The notes beneath the pieces are model-generated. The model searched no databases, had not been told where the DNA came from, and saw only the letters and a program-made list of their open reading frames with translations. Positions 7,034-15,223 of a stretch of DNA of 27,433 nt are shown here, in pieces. Within the stretch, counting starts at the first letter, position 1; each line of letters starts with the position of its first letter. Origin of the DNA: JBGSUE01 sp041753515 (GTDB taxonomy: Bacteria > Patescibacteriota > Microgenomatia > UBA10105 > UBA927); the NCBI GenBank assembly GCA_041753515.1, contig JBGSUE010000025.1:1-27433 (forward strand), given 5' to 3'. Position numbers and translations under genes: made by a program.

Positions 7034-7067
7034 CTTTTTTGACAAAAAAGAGTGAATCTGTCACAGT
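7034..7067 (+). promoter_or_regulatory. Candidate promoter for the HAD gene, embedded in a small hairpin
   Basis: A perfect TTGACA (7039-7044) lies within the hairpin CTTTTTT (7034-7040) / AAAAAAG (7044-7050). At 17-nt spacing the -10 position is CACAGT (7062-7067, only 3/6), which ends exactly 6 nt before the ATG at 7074. The -35 is good and the -10 weak. Confidence 0.4.
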
Positions 7068-7073
7068 TATTGC

Positions 7074-7961
7074 ATGATTCGGGGTATTATTCTTGATGTC
7101 GATGGTGTGTTGGTGGGTGGGATTGCCGGATACAACTGGCCCGATCCTCATCCGGACGTGATTTCTGCACTGAAAAAACTGCGGCAGAGTGGAATGCCTG
7201 TTGTGCTGTGTACCGGCAAAGGGACGTTTGCCATTGAGAGTATTGTGAAGGAGGCGCATCTGGACAATCCCCATATCGGCGATGGCGGAGCAGTCATTGT
7301 CGACATTCTTGCCGGAAAGACTGTCAAAGAGCATACGATACCGTCAAAAACCGTTGCCAACATCGTTGATAAACTCAAACAATCATCCTTGTATGTAGAA
7401 CTTTATTCAACTGCCGGATACAGTATAGAAAAACACAGCGAATGCGATATAACAAAAAAGCATACAGATATTTTGGGGAAAGCTCCTTTGTCTGTAGAAC
7501 GGTTCGGCAAAAAAGACTTCCTGAATATCATAAAAATCATGCCCGTTGCCCGGAATGAAGGTGAGGTAAGGGACGTTGAACAAATCTTAAAGGAATATGC
7601 CGATGAACTTCATCTTCAGTGGGGCAGACATCCCACAGCAAGCCCGTATCATTTCGGCATTATTACACAAAAAGGTATTTCGAAAGGACAATCGTTTTGT
7701 GATGTTTCTTCGGTTCTTGGGATTAGCATGAAACATTTTGTAGGAGTCGGGGATCAGATAATGGACTGGGGGTTTATGAAATTTTGCGGATATCGCGGGA
7801 TCATGGGGAATGCCAGTGATGAGCTGAAAGGAAAAGCCGGACCGGATGATTACATCGGAAAAAGCGTTGATGAAAACGGGATTGTGGACATTTTTAGCCA
7901 TTTTTCAGACCATTTTCAGAAAAACGCGTATAATACGCCTCATGAAAGTACTTCTCGTTGA
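7074..7961 (+). CDS. HAD superfamily phosphatase (Cof-like, type IIB)
   Basis: A 295-residue cytosolic phosphatase. Motif I is ILDVDGVL with the nucleophile D8 and acid/base D10; motif II is VVLCTGKG (~43-50); a conserved lysine lies in ITQKGISKGQ (~198-207); motif IV is GVGDQIMDW (~222-230). The large insert between motifs II and III marks a C2 (Cof-type) cap, as in sugar-phosphate and phosphoglycolate/sucrose-phosphate phosphatases. The substrate cannot be told from sequence. It overlaps the response regulator by 20 nt but is unlikely to be functionally tied to it. The start follows a TTGACA-containing promoter and has no Shine-Dalgarno. Confidence 0.8.
   Translation: MIRGIILDVDGVLVGGIAGYNWPDPHPDVISALKKLRQSGMPVVLCTGKGTFAIESIVKEAHLDNPHIGDGGAVIVDILAGKTVKEHTIPSKTVANIVDKLKQSSLYVELYSTAGYSIEKHSECDITKKHTDILGKAPLSVERFGKKDFLNIIKIMPVARNEGEVRDVEQILKEYADELHLQWGRHPTASPYHFGIITQKGISKGQSFCDVSSVLGISMKHFVGVGDQIMDWGFMKFCGYRGIMGNASDELKGKAGPDDYIGKSVDENGIVDIFSHFSDHFQKNAYNTPHESTSR
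7929..7934 (+). promoter_or_regulatory. -10 element 7 nt before the response regulator ATG
   Basis: A perfect TATAAT inside the 3' end of the HAD gene ends 7 nt before the ATG at 7942, so the regulatory operon would have its own, nearly leaderless transcript. The best upstream hexamer is TTCAGA, poorly spaced. Confidence 0.55.
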
Positions 7962-8613
7962 GGATGAACACCGCATTGCCACAGCCGTGAAAAAAGGATT
8001 GGAACAGGAACACATGACGGTGGACGTAGCGTATGACGGAATTGCAGGGTATGACCTTGCCAGTACGGAACCCTATGACGTAATCATTCTGGACCTCATG
8101 CTACCGGGCAAAGACGGGCTGCAAATATGTAAAGATCTGCGTGAAATCGGAAACCATACTCCCATTCTCATGCTGACTGCAAAAAGCCAACTTGAGGAAA
8201 AGGTAAACGGATTTGACACAGGGGCAGATGATTATCTGACGAAACCTTTTGCATTTGAAGAGCTTCTTGCCCGCATCCGGGCATTATCCAAGCGGCCAAA
8301 AACGATGCAATCAGCAACGCTGACAGTGTCAGATATTATATTGGATACTTTATCGTATACCGTTCGGCGGGGGAATACTGAAGTATCCCTTTCTTCAAAA
8401 GAATTCGCGCTTCTGGAATTTTTCATGCGCCGATCCGGACGGATTTTGTCAAAAGACACCATTATATCAAGCGTCTGGGAGTATGATGCAGATATTCTTC
8501 CAAACACGGTTGAGGTGTATATCAAAAATCTCCGGTCAAAAATTGATCAGCCGTTTCCGGGTAAAAAACCACTCATCACCACAGTCCGGGGTTTTGGATA
8601 CAAATTCGGATAA
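7942..8613 (+). CDS. OmpR/PhoB-family response regulator
   Basis: A 223-residue two-domain regulator. The receiver domain (1-~118) has the acidic pair E7/D8, phospho-acceptor D51 in VIILDLMLPGKDG, T79 and K101 (TKPF). A winged-helix DNA-binding domain (~128-223) ends in the family signature TVRGFGYKF, with the recognition helix region NTVEVYIKNLRSKI. The kinase gene follows 54 nt downstream and an ABC exporter after that, so it probably controls this export cluster. The start at 7942 gives the canonical MKVLLVEDE; the longer frame upstream belongs to the overlapping HAD gene. Confidence 0.93.
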   Translation: MKVLLVEDEHRIATAVKKGLEQEHMTVDVAYDGIAGYDLASTEPYDVIILDLMLPGKDGLQICKDLREIGNHTPILMLTAKSQLEEKVNGFDTGADDYLTKPFAFEELLARIRALSKRPKTMQSATLTVSDIILDTLSYTVRRGNTEVSLSSKEFALLEFFMRRSGRILSKDTIISSVWEYDADILPNTVEVYIKNLRSKIDQPFPGKKPLITTVRGFGYKFG

Positions 8614-8635
8614 TTTTATGATTGCATATTCACGA

Positions 8636-8663
8636 TTAACGCTCAACGCTAATCGCTAAACGC
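8636..8663 (+). repeat. Four degenerate 7-nt tandem repeats
   Basis: Four contiguous heptamers with consensus TnAACGC (8636-8642, 8643-8649, 8650-8656, 8657-8663) fill most of the gap between the regulator and kinase genes and end 4 nt before the kinase ATG. A partial, diverged unit (TTCACGA) precedes them. A similar 7-nt-period array lies before dnaG. Confidence 0.6.
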
Positions 8664-8667
8664 ATAT

Positions 8668-9726
8668 ATGTTTCACTCAGCCCGTATCAAATTGACTGCC
8701 TGGTATCTTGCCATCATCATGGCAATTTCCCTCATGTTTTCCATCGGCATGTATCGTGTGCTCTCTTTTGAAATTAACCGGATGGAAGAGGCAAGCCGGG
8801 CCCGAATGGAGCGGCGGCTTCTCCAACGGTATTTTTTCCCGCAGCTTGATAACGACACGCCGTTTGAACCGTCATTCTTACAGGATCTCGAACTTATCGA
8901 TGAAACAAAACGCCGCATTCTTTCAAATCTTGTCTTCGTCAATGGCGTCATTTTTGTTGTGTCAGGTGTGTTTGGATACGTACTTGCCGGCAGGACGCTC
9001 GCTCCTATTCAAATGATGGTGGATGAACAGTGCCGGTTTATTACCGACGCATCCCATGAACTGAAAACTCCGCTGACATCTTTGAAAAGCATGTTTGAGG
9101 TGTATTTGAGGGATAAGCATAAAACACTACCTGAAGCGGAAACCGTTATTTCCGACAGTCTTTCCGAGGTCAACCGGATGCAGACGCTTGCCGAGTCGCT
9201 TCTCACGAGCATCAAGGGGCAGGTTAGTAGTAATATTATACAAAAAACGTCTGTAGATTTAGCACATTGCATCAAAGAGGCAGTAAAAAAAATTGAAGCA
9301 TTGGCAAAAGAAAAAAAGATCACGATAACACAAGATGTGAAGGGTATTGTCATAGGTGAACATCAGATGCTCGTGAACTGCTTTGTGATACTTTTAGATA
9401 ATGCAATTAAATATTCCAATACATCCGGATTCGTGAGTATAAAGACTCACAGAAAGAAGGGATATGTAGCAGTGAGTGTAAAGGATGAAGGGGTTGGTAT
9501 TTCAAAAGATGATATGTCTCATATTTTCGACCGTTTTTACCGTGCAGATAGAGCCCGGACAAAAACCGGTGAGAACGGCGGATTCGGTCTTGGATTATCC
9601 ATCGCAAAACAGATGATAGAATCCCTTGGCGGTTCAATTTCTGTAACAAGTACAGGTGTACGGAAGGGATCCGTGTTTACGGTACAACTGCCTTCAGAGG
9701 ATTTTCAGGGAAGGGTGGTATCATAA
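8668..9726 (+). CDS. Membrane sensor histidine kinase
   Basis: A 352-residue kinase partnered with the regulator just upstream. TM1 (~12-33) and TM2 (~88-107) flank a short charged extracytoplasmic region (~34-87). A very short linker, not a full HAMP domain, leads to the HisKA domain with the H box FITDASHELKTPLTSLK (H130). The HATPase domain has the N box VILLDNAIKYS (N245), G1 KDEGVGIS (273-280), F box DRFYRADRAR and G2 GGFGLGLSIAK. All motifs needed for activity are present. The extracytoplasmic part, rich in Arg/Glu, is too small for a known sensor fold, so the signal may be sensed in or at the membrane, as in some kinases that control export pumps. No Shine-Dalgarno precedes the start. 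Confidence 0.92.
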   Translation: MFHSARIKLTAWYLAIIMAISLMFSIGMYRVLSFEINRMEEASRARMERRLLQRYFFPQLDNDTPFEPSFLQDLELIDETKRRILSNLVFVNGVIFVVSGVFGYVLAGRTLAPIQMMVDEQCRFITDASHELKTPLTSLKSMFEVYLRDKHKTLPEAETVISDSLSEVNRMQTLAESLLTSIKGQVSSNIIQKTSVDLAHCIKEAVKKIEALAKEKKITITQDVKGIVIGEHQMLVNCFVILLDNAIKYSNTSGFVSIKTHRKKGYVAVSVKDEGVGISKDDMSHIFDRFYRADRARTKTGENGGFGLGLSIAKQMIESLGGSISVTSTGVRKGSVFTVQLPSEDFQGRVVS

Positions 9727-9730
9727 ATAT

Positions 9731-10981
9731 ATGAAATTATTGAAAAAAGCTGGTCTTGTACTTTTTGCAGGCGTCGTCGTATGGGTTGTCTGGTCAAGAT
9801 ATACGGTAAATAAAAATACCAATATTCAGTATCAGACGGCAACAGCCGAGAAGAAAACGCTTGTTGTCTCTGTTTCCGGATCAGGGACCGTCGCATCCCT
9901 CAATAGTGTTGTTGTATCCACTCAAGCCTCAGGGGTTGTGAAGGACGTGTATGTAAAAGACGGGGATAGTGTTCGTACCGGTGATCCGGTCGTCTCACTT
10001 GATCTGGATCTGATCGGAAACCAGCGGTATATGGCCTCCCTTGCATCGTATCAGGGTGCTAAAAATTCACTTGAGACTGCCAGGGCAAATCTCTATACAT
10101 CCCAGAATGATTTGTTTACCAATTGGGAAACGTATTACGATCTGGCTACGAGCGGGGAGTACCAAAACAGTGATGGATCCCCAAATGTTGAAAACCGGAA
10201 AAAAATTGATTTTACCGTTGATCAGAATACATGGCTCAATGCCGAGGCAAAATATAAAATCGCACAAAGCACTGTGACACAGGCGCAACATTCGCTGTCT
10301 TCTGCCTGGTCAAGTTTACAGCAATCATCCCCCATTATCTATGCGCCGATTACCGGAAAAATTTCCGGCATGTCCCTGCAGTCGGGAAATGTGATCGGTT
10401 CATCCACATCAACAAGCGGGAGCGCATCATCGGTCAAAATTGCCAATGTGGAAACGGATGGTTTGCCGTCTATATCCCTAGACCTGTCGGAAATCGATAT
10501 CCCAAAAATCGCAATCGGCGACAAGGCAACAGTGACACTGGACGCAATTGCTGATAAGACGTTTACCGGAGTTGTCGTATCCATCGATACGGTCGGATCC
10601 GTATCTTCAGGTGTCAGTACGTATCCCGTGGTGATACGACTTGACACGGGGAGTCCGGAAATATTGCCCAATATGTCCGCAAGTGCAAACATCATCACAG
10701 AGACAAAACATGACGTTGTTGTAGTACCATCCAGTGCGGTGACGGGTACCGGAGAAACTGCAGCAGTATCCGTTATGAAAAACGGTACGCCTACCGATGT
10801 CCCCGTAACAGTCGGACTGACATCAGATATGGAAGCGGAAATTGTGAGCGGTGTTTCCGTCGGTGATGTCGTCGTCACAGGCACAGTAAATACATCGCAA
10901 CAAACACAATCATCATCGTCACCGTTTAGTGCATTCGGGGGAGGTCGAACAGGTGGGGCTCAGATGAGGACTATCCAATGA
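9731..10981 (+). CDS. MacA/HlyD-type membrane fusion protein
   Basis: A 416-residue adaptor of an ABC export system. One N-terminal membrane helix (~6-24) is followed by a biotinyl-lipoyl half (ASGVVKDVYVKDGDSVRTGDPVVSLD, ~66-92), a helical hairpin segment (~95-195), the second lipoyl half (IYAPITGKISGMSLQSGNVIG, ~206-226), a beta-barrel region with GDKATVTLDAIADKTFTGVVVSI and a C-terminal domain (VVVPSSAVTGTGETAAVSVMKNGTP) with a Ser/Gly-rich tail. The ATG at 9731 gives a proper MKLLKKAGLVLF signal anchor; the longer frame runs inside the kinase gene. TATCAT (9719-9724) ends 6 nt before this start. The stop overlaps the ATPase start (ATGA). In a single-membrane cell it would act on the outer face of the membrane with the MacB-like permease. 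Confidence 0.9.
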   Translation: MKLLKKAGLVLFAGVVVWVVWSRYTVNKNTNIQYQTATAEKKTLVVSVSGSGTVASLNSVVVSTQASGVVKDVYVKDGDSVRTGDPVVSLDLDLIGNQRYMASLASYQGAKNSLETARANLYTSQNDLFTNWETYYDLATSGEYQNSDGSPNVENRKKIDFTVDQNTWLNAEAKYKIAQSTVTQAQHSLSSAWSSLQQSSPIIYAPITGKISGMSLQSGNVIGSSTSTSGSASSVKIANVETDGLPSISLDLSEIDIPKIAIGDKATVTLDAIADKTFTGVVVSIDTVGSVSSGVSTYPVVIRLDTGSPEILPNMSASANIITETKHDVVVVPSSAVTGTGETAAVSVMKNGTPTDVPVTVGLTSDMEAEIVSGVSVGDVVVTGTVNTSQQTQSSSSPFSAFGGGRTGGAQMRTIQ

Positions 10982-11679
10982 GTATGATCCATGTCCGCGA
11001 TATATCCAAAATTTATCATACCGGCACCATTGAAACGACTGCGCTTTCTCACGTGTCTTTTGACATACAAAAAGGAGAGTTTGTGGCAATCATGGGGCCA
11101 TCTGGATCTGGAAAATCAACACTCATGCATATTTTGGGGGCTCTTGATACACCATCGTCCGGGGAATATGAACTGGACGGACAGGAAGTGTCGCATTTGA
11201 GTGAAGATGAATTGGCAGATATCCGAAATCGGAAAATCGGGTTTATTTTTCAGGCATACAATTTATTACCCCGCCTGACAGCCAAAAAAAACGTCATGCT
11301 TCCCATGATCTATGCAGGAATACCACATAATGAACGGGAGAAAAAAGCAGAGGATCTTTTAGGATTAGTGGGTCTGTCCGACCGAATGTCACATTTGTCC
11401 AACCAGCTTTCAGGAGGACAACAGCAGCGTGTGGCAATAGCCCGAGGGCTTGCCATGAACCCTTCGATTCTTTTGGCAGACGAGCCGACCGGAAATATCG
11501 CCTCAGCCCAGGCAGCAGAAATTATGGATGTATTTACCAACCTCAATCGTCAGGGACATACCGTGGTCATGATTACCCATGAGCCGGATATTGCCGCCTA
11601 TGCCAAACGCGTGATTCACATTAAAGATGGCAATATTGTGAATGATGAGAAAAATGGGAAGAAGACCAAACATACATAA
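10978..11679 (+). CDS. ABC transporter ATP-binding protein (MacB/LolD-like)
   Basis: A 233-residue nucleotide-binding protein with Walker A GPSGSGKST (40-48), Q-loop FQAYNLLPRLTAKKNV (Q92), signature LSGGQQQR (144-151), Walker B ILLADEPTG (E169) and H-loop MITHEPD (H201). These are typical of the MacB/LolD/FtsE-type exporters. The D-loop after Walker B reads NIASAQ where these proteins usually have NLDS, so the usual aspartate is absent. It is coupled to the adaptor gene by ATGA overlap and separated from the permease gene by 103 nt holding two palindromes. Together they form an ATP-driven exporter or lipoprotein/peptide extruder. Confidence 0.92.
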   Translation: MSMIHVRDISKIYHTGTIETTALSHVSFDIQKGEFVAIMGPSGSGKSTLMHILGALDTPSSGEYELDGQEVSHLSEDELADIRNRKIGFIFQAYNLLPRLTAKKNVMLPMIYAGIPHNEREKKAEDLLGLVGLSDRMSHLSNQLSGGQQQRVAIARGLAMNPSILLADEPTGNIASAQAAEIMDVFTNLNRQGHTVVMITHEPDIAAYAKRVIHIKDGNIVNDEKNGKKTKHT

Positions 11680-11686
11680 TAAAACT

Positions 11687-11755
11687 GTCATGCTGAACTC
11701 GTTTCAGCATCTAGTTTGTATGTAAACGAGATGCCGAACTAAATTCGGCATGACG
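11687..11755. repeat. Paired palindromic intergenic repeats between ABC genes
   Basis: Two similar hairpins lie between the ATPase and permease genes: ATGCTGAA (11690-11697) / TTCAGCAT (11703-11710) and ATGCCGAA (11731-11738) / TTCGGCAT (11744-11751), each 8 bp with a 5-nt loop. The outer ends GTCATGC and GCATGAC are also inverted copies. The GTCATGCTGAAC...TTCAGCATCT form is a repeat seen in unrelated bacteria. In an operon it could tune downstream expression or stabilise the upstream mRNA. Confidence 0.75.
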
Positions 11756-11782
11756 GTAACAAGTTCATCATGACGATAGTTT

Positions 11783-13006
11783 ATGGAACTCAAAGAAATA
11801 TTATCTGAAGCATTTTCGACTTTGTTTTTGAATAAACTGCGCACCGGTCTTGCGGTGTTGGGCATTGTGATCGGCATCGGATCTGTCATTGCCCTCATAT
11901 CACTCGGCCAGTCCGGACAGAAATCAGTGGAAAATCAGATCCAGTCGCTGGGCGCTAACATGCTGACTGTCATTCCGTTTGTCCAGGGTCAGAGTCCGGT
12001 ACGATCGGCGGCCGGCAGCGGATCCACGCTCACGCTTGAGGATGCCCGCGCTATCCGGAGTTCTTCAGAGATTACAACCGTTGCAAACGTTTCTCCGGAA
12101 TTATCCAGGCGTGCCCAGGTTACGGCTGGAAGAAACAATACCAATACACAGATTGTCGGGGCTGAACCGTCCATATTTACTGTCAGAAAAATGGCAATGG
12201 CAACGGGCGTCTTTTTGTCTGAAAGGGATATAAGTGCTCAGGCAAAGGTTGCAGTATTAGGCCCCCAGGTGGCGTCGGATTTGTTCCCTGACGTTGTTGA
12301 TCCGATCGGACAGACAATACGGATCAATAAGCAAATGCTGCGCGTCATCGGTGTTACCGCATCCAAGGGCGGATCGGGATTTTCAAATCCTGATGATGCA
12401 ATCTATGTGCCGATTACTACTACCCAGAAACAGATATTCGGCGACTCGTTTGTGACTGCAATTGCAGTTGAAGCGCTTTCACAGGATGTGATGACACAAG
12501 CCCAGAATGAAATCGGCTATCTCCTGTTAAAACGCCATAAATTGGCAGATCCGGCGACTGCTGATTTTATGATCATGTCCCAGAATGATATTCTAAATAC
12601 CGTGTCGCAGGTAACAGGGACGTTTACCATGCTTTTGGGCGGCATTGCCGCTATTTCGCTTTTAGTCGGAGGCATCGGGATCATGAATATCATGCTGGTG
12701 ACGGTCACGGAGCGCACGCGTGAAATCGGGCTTCGCAAAGCGCTCGGTGCGAAGAAAAAGAATATCATCACGCAATTTTTGGCTGAAGCAATCATTCTGA
12801 CATCGATTGGAGGCATGACGGGCATGCTTTTTGGGATCGGTGTATCACTTGTACTCACAAAAGTCATGAGTCTGCCGTTTACCATTTCTGCCTCTTCAAT
12901 AGTTCTGGCTATCGGCGTATCGGGTATTGTCGGAGTCCTGTTCGGCTGGTATCCGGCTAAAAAAGCATCGGATTTACAACCGATCGAGGCTCTACGGTAT
13001 GAATAA
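11783..13006 (+). CDS. MacB-like ABC transporter permease (FtsX family)
   Basis: A 407-residue permease with the MacB topology: one N-terminal helix (~20-42, LRTGLAVLGIVIGIGSVIALISLG), a large extracytoplasmic MacB-PCD domain (~43-270) and three C-terminal helices (~280-310, ~335-360, ~370-393). The conserved cytoplasmic ERTREIGLRKALGAKKKNI lies between TM2 and TM3, and the C terminus WYPAKKASDLQPIEALRYE is a family signature. It completes the ABC exporter with the two genes before it. The start at 11783 gives the canonical MELKEILSEAFSTLFLNKLRT; no Shine-Dalgarno is seen. Confidence 0.92.
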   Translation: MELKEILSEAFSTLFLNKLRTGLAVLGIVIGIGSVIALISLGQSGQKSVENQIQSLGANMLTVIPFVQGQSPVRSAAGSGSTLTLEDARAIRSSSEITTVANVSPELSRRAQVTAGRNNTNTQIVGAEPSIFTVRKMAMATGVFLSERDISAQAKVAVLGPQVASDLFPDVVDPIGQTIRINKQMLRVIGVTASKGGSGFSNPDDAIYVPITTTQKQIFGDSFVTAIAVEALSQDVMTQAQNEIGYLLLKRHKLADPATADFMIMSQNDILNTVSQVTGTFTMLLGGIAAISLLVGGIGIMNIMLVTVTERTREIGLRKALGAKKKNIITQFLAEAIILTSIGGMTGMLFGIGVSLVLTKVMSLPFTISASSIVLAIGVSGIVGVLFGWYPAKKASDLQPIEALRYE

Positions 13007-13015
13007 TAATCACAC

Positions 13016-13046
13016 ACCCGGTGTGTGACAGCTTCACACACCGGGT
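13016..13046. repeat. Perfect 13-bp hairpin after the permease gene
   Basis: ACCCGGTGTGTGA (13016-13028) pairs perfectly with TCACACACCGGGT (13034-13046) around the loop CAGCT. Each arm is itself partly palindromic (CACACnCGGTGTG), so two shapes are possible. No T run follows, so it is not a standard intrinsic terminator; it may be mRNA-stabilising or a repeat element. Confidence 0.75.
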
Positions 13047-13098
13047 ATGGTCGGGATTTAAGCAATTTTTCAGGAAGTAAATGTACAATAATAAATAT

Positions 13099-13530
13099 AT
13101 GAAGAATCAAATGGTCTTATTTTTGCTTGCCTTGGTATTGGTTGGTGCCGGATCATTTTACGGCGGTATACAGTATCAGAAAAGTCAGCGGTCAGGCTTT
13201 CCCGGTGGTCAGTTTCCGGAAAGATTTAACGGAACAAATTTACGAGGAAGAAGCGGGCCGAACGGTGTTCGTGGCTGGTTCCGGCCGGTGTCGGGAGAGG
13301 TGCTGAAAACGGATGATACGTCCATAACTGTGAAGATGCCGGACGGATCATCGAAGATCGTCATGATTTCAGACTCGACCAAAATCAACAAAGCCGCTGA
13401 AGGTTCAATGACCGATATCACCGTCGGTTCGACAGTTATGGTATTGGGTATGGAAAATTCCGATGGAAGTGTCACCGCCCAAAACATCCAGCTCAATCCA
13501 ATATTAAGAGTGCCAACTACAACTCAATAA
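13099..13530 (+). CDS. Small anchored protein with a DUF5666-like beta domain
   Basis: A 143-residue protein: signal anchor (~4-22, MVLFLLALVLVGAGSFYGG), a Gly/Arg/Phe-rich stretch (~28-58) and a beta domain (~62-135) with the repeated pattern SGEVLKTDDTSITVKMPDGSSKIVMISDSTKI, then VGSTVMVLGMENSDGSVTAQNIQL. That pattern fits DUF5666, small OB-like extracytoplasmic domains. The ATG at 13099 is chosen because it directly precedes the signal anchor; the ATG at 13081 adds only MYNNKY. TACAAT (13084-13089) lies 9 nt before it. It follows the ABC genes and may serve them at the cell surface. It converges with the next gene, overlapping by 14 nt. Confidence 0.75.
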   Translation: MKNQMVLFLLALVLVGAGSFYGGIQYQKSQRSGFPGGQFPERFNGTNLRGRSGPNGVRGWFRPVSGEVLKTDDTSITVKMPDGSSKIVMISDSTKINKAAEGSMTDITVGSTVMVLGMENSDGSVTAQNIQLNPILRVPTTTQ

Positions 13531-15223
13531 CATTCTTGTTTTTCAGATTTCTGACATCATACACAGTATACTCGTCGTTCTGAGCTGTTATCGACGAATT
13601 TTGAATAAAATATGTACCGACGGTTATATAATGTTCCTTTTCAATAGGACCTACAATTATATAATCTATGGAATATTTTGAGAGTAATGATGAGATATTT
13701 TCCCGTGATGTATAGATCGTTCGAATATCGTGTTCACGCTCTTCAATACCGGAAAAACCATAATTCGGCATCCATAGAGTGAAACCCATGACGATTTGCC
13801 GACCGAGCACCATACCGAGCCAGGTATTTCCCGGAACAGTCAGAAATACTGAAGAATGATCTGTAGCGGCGTTTACCTGGCGAGCAAAATCGACTGTTTT
13901 TTGAGTGAATAATCCATATTTTTGCTGTTCAAATTTGAGAAGATTTACGACATCCATAAAGCCGGAAAGTGTGCAAATATATCCGAGCAGAAGTCCAAAC
14001 ACCAACCCGAGTGATTTTTTTGAAAATAGCATTTTGCTAAGAGCAAGTCCTGCAAATCCTGAAGCAAAAAGATGCCAGTAGAGAAAAAATTTTCTATTGT
14101 CCCACATTTCTTTTTGGAAGACAAAAATATTTGCAAGAACAAATAACCCGATAAACGGAACTGAAAACATTCTGATTTTATTGGATGAATATTTAAAGCC
14201 GAGTGGTATAAGAAATATGAGCGGCCCGATATTTTTCAACCAATACAAAAAAAATTCAGGAATATTTTTGGGCGCATACCATCCGAGGTGTATCCGGAAA
14301 TTTCCGCGTGGTATTCCTTCAAAAATGTTCGATATAATTATGTATGCGATAATACTTGATGTTAAAAAGAATAAAATCCAGCTGCCGTGAATTTTTTTGT
14401 TTTTATATATATCACTCATCATTGCCCACCCCGCTATACCTAAAATGACATAAAATGAATGGAAATGGATGAGCGGCATAAAGCCTGTTATGAAGCCACC
14501 AAGCAGTGCAAATTTTTTTAACAGTACATTTTTTCCTGAAAATATGTTCCAAAAATATATAATAAGTATTGCAGTTATAGGAAAACCGAGGAGAAACGGG
14601 CGCTGCGGAATAAATTCTGATGTTACAAAATTTGCCCAGTCATACCCAGCATCATGGATAAATGTGAGTTGCTGTATCCCTTCAGACATCCATGGTTCTT
14701 GAATATGCATGAGTTTTTTAAAGAGAAATTCGAACACTCCCAGACCACCGTTAAAGAAAAAAATGAGTGTGCCAATAATTGCTGTAGGTATTGAATTGAA
14801 TAGTGTTTTATATAAATAATAGACAACAGTAATTGTAAGAATTGATAGTATAATACTAGGAAATATCATTGATTGAATGAGTGAAAAACCCGCTTTCAGG
14901 AGTGCGCCGGATATTAAGTCTGCCGCAAAATGATATCGAAAAGGCATTCCCAACATTTGTGGATGTTCAAATAATGGGAAAGGTCGTTGGGCAAAATTAA
15001 ATGTAAAAGGAAAATGAATACACCAGTCTCCCCAGATATTTACCCATCCAGTCCAGTATTGCGTTCCGTTAAAAACCAGCATATTCTTCCATATGAGTAT
15101 GGCAAATATATACCCCAAGCTTAAAAAAGCAACTTCTATTCCGGAAATGCTTCCCAGGGGTGTTTTCAATTTCCAGCGGAGAAAGCGTGTACTTCTGTTT
15201 GTGCTGTCCGTTTTAGTCCTCAT
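13517..15223 (-). CDS. Polytopic membrane protein, GT-C glycosyltransferase-like
   Basis: A 568-residue protein with about 10-12 membrane helices and a C-terminal soluble tail (~430-568). The first outer loop holds WVNIWGDWCIHFPFTFNFAQ and LGMPFRYHFAADLISGALLKAG; an acidic residue in the first outer loop of a protein with this layout is what GT-C glycosyltransferases have, D67 being the candidate. The Pfam family is not recognised, so this is a fold-level call. GT-C enzymes use lipid-linked sugars to glycosylate lipids or proteins on the outer face. Its start (ATG at 15223) overlaps the divergent gene by 77-131 nt; a shorter start is possible because TM1 begins only at ~30. Confidence 0.7.
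   Translation of the reverse strand: MRTKTDSTNRSTRFLRWKLKTPLGSISGIEVAFLSLGYIFAILIWKNMLVFNGTQYWTGWVNIWGDWCIHFPFTFNFAQRPFPLFEHPQMLGMPFRYHFAADLISGALLKAGFSLIQSMIFPSIILSILTITVVYYLYKTLFNSIPTAIIGTLIFFFNGGLGVFEFLFKKLMHIQEPWMSEGIQQLTFIHDAGYDWANFVTSEFIPQRPFLLGFPITAILIIYFWNIFSGKNVLLKKFALLGGFITGFMPLIHFHSFYVILGIAGWAMMSDIYKNKKIHGSWILFFLTSSIIAYIIISNIFEGIPRGNFRIHLGWYAPKNIPEFFLYWLKNIGPLIFLIPLGFKYSSNKIRMFSVPFIGLFVLANIFVFQKEMWDNRKFFLYWHLFASGFAGLALSKMLFSKKSLGLVFGLLLGYICTLSGFMDVVNLLKFEQQKYGLFTQKTVDFARQVNAATDHSSVFLTVPGNTWLGMVLGRQIVMGFTLWMPNYGFSGIEEREHDIRTIYTSRENISSLLSKYSIDYIIVGPIEKEHYITVGTYFIQNSSITAQNDEYTVYDVRNLKNKNVIEL

Noticed and set aside
10339..10884. 181-residue minus-strand ORF inside the membrane fusion protein gene
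   Set aside because: Thr/Ser/Val-rich shadow of a well-supported gene on the other strand.
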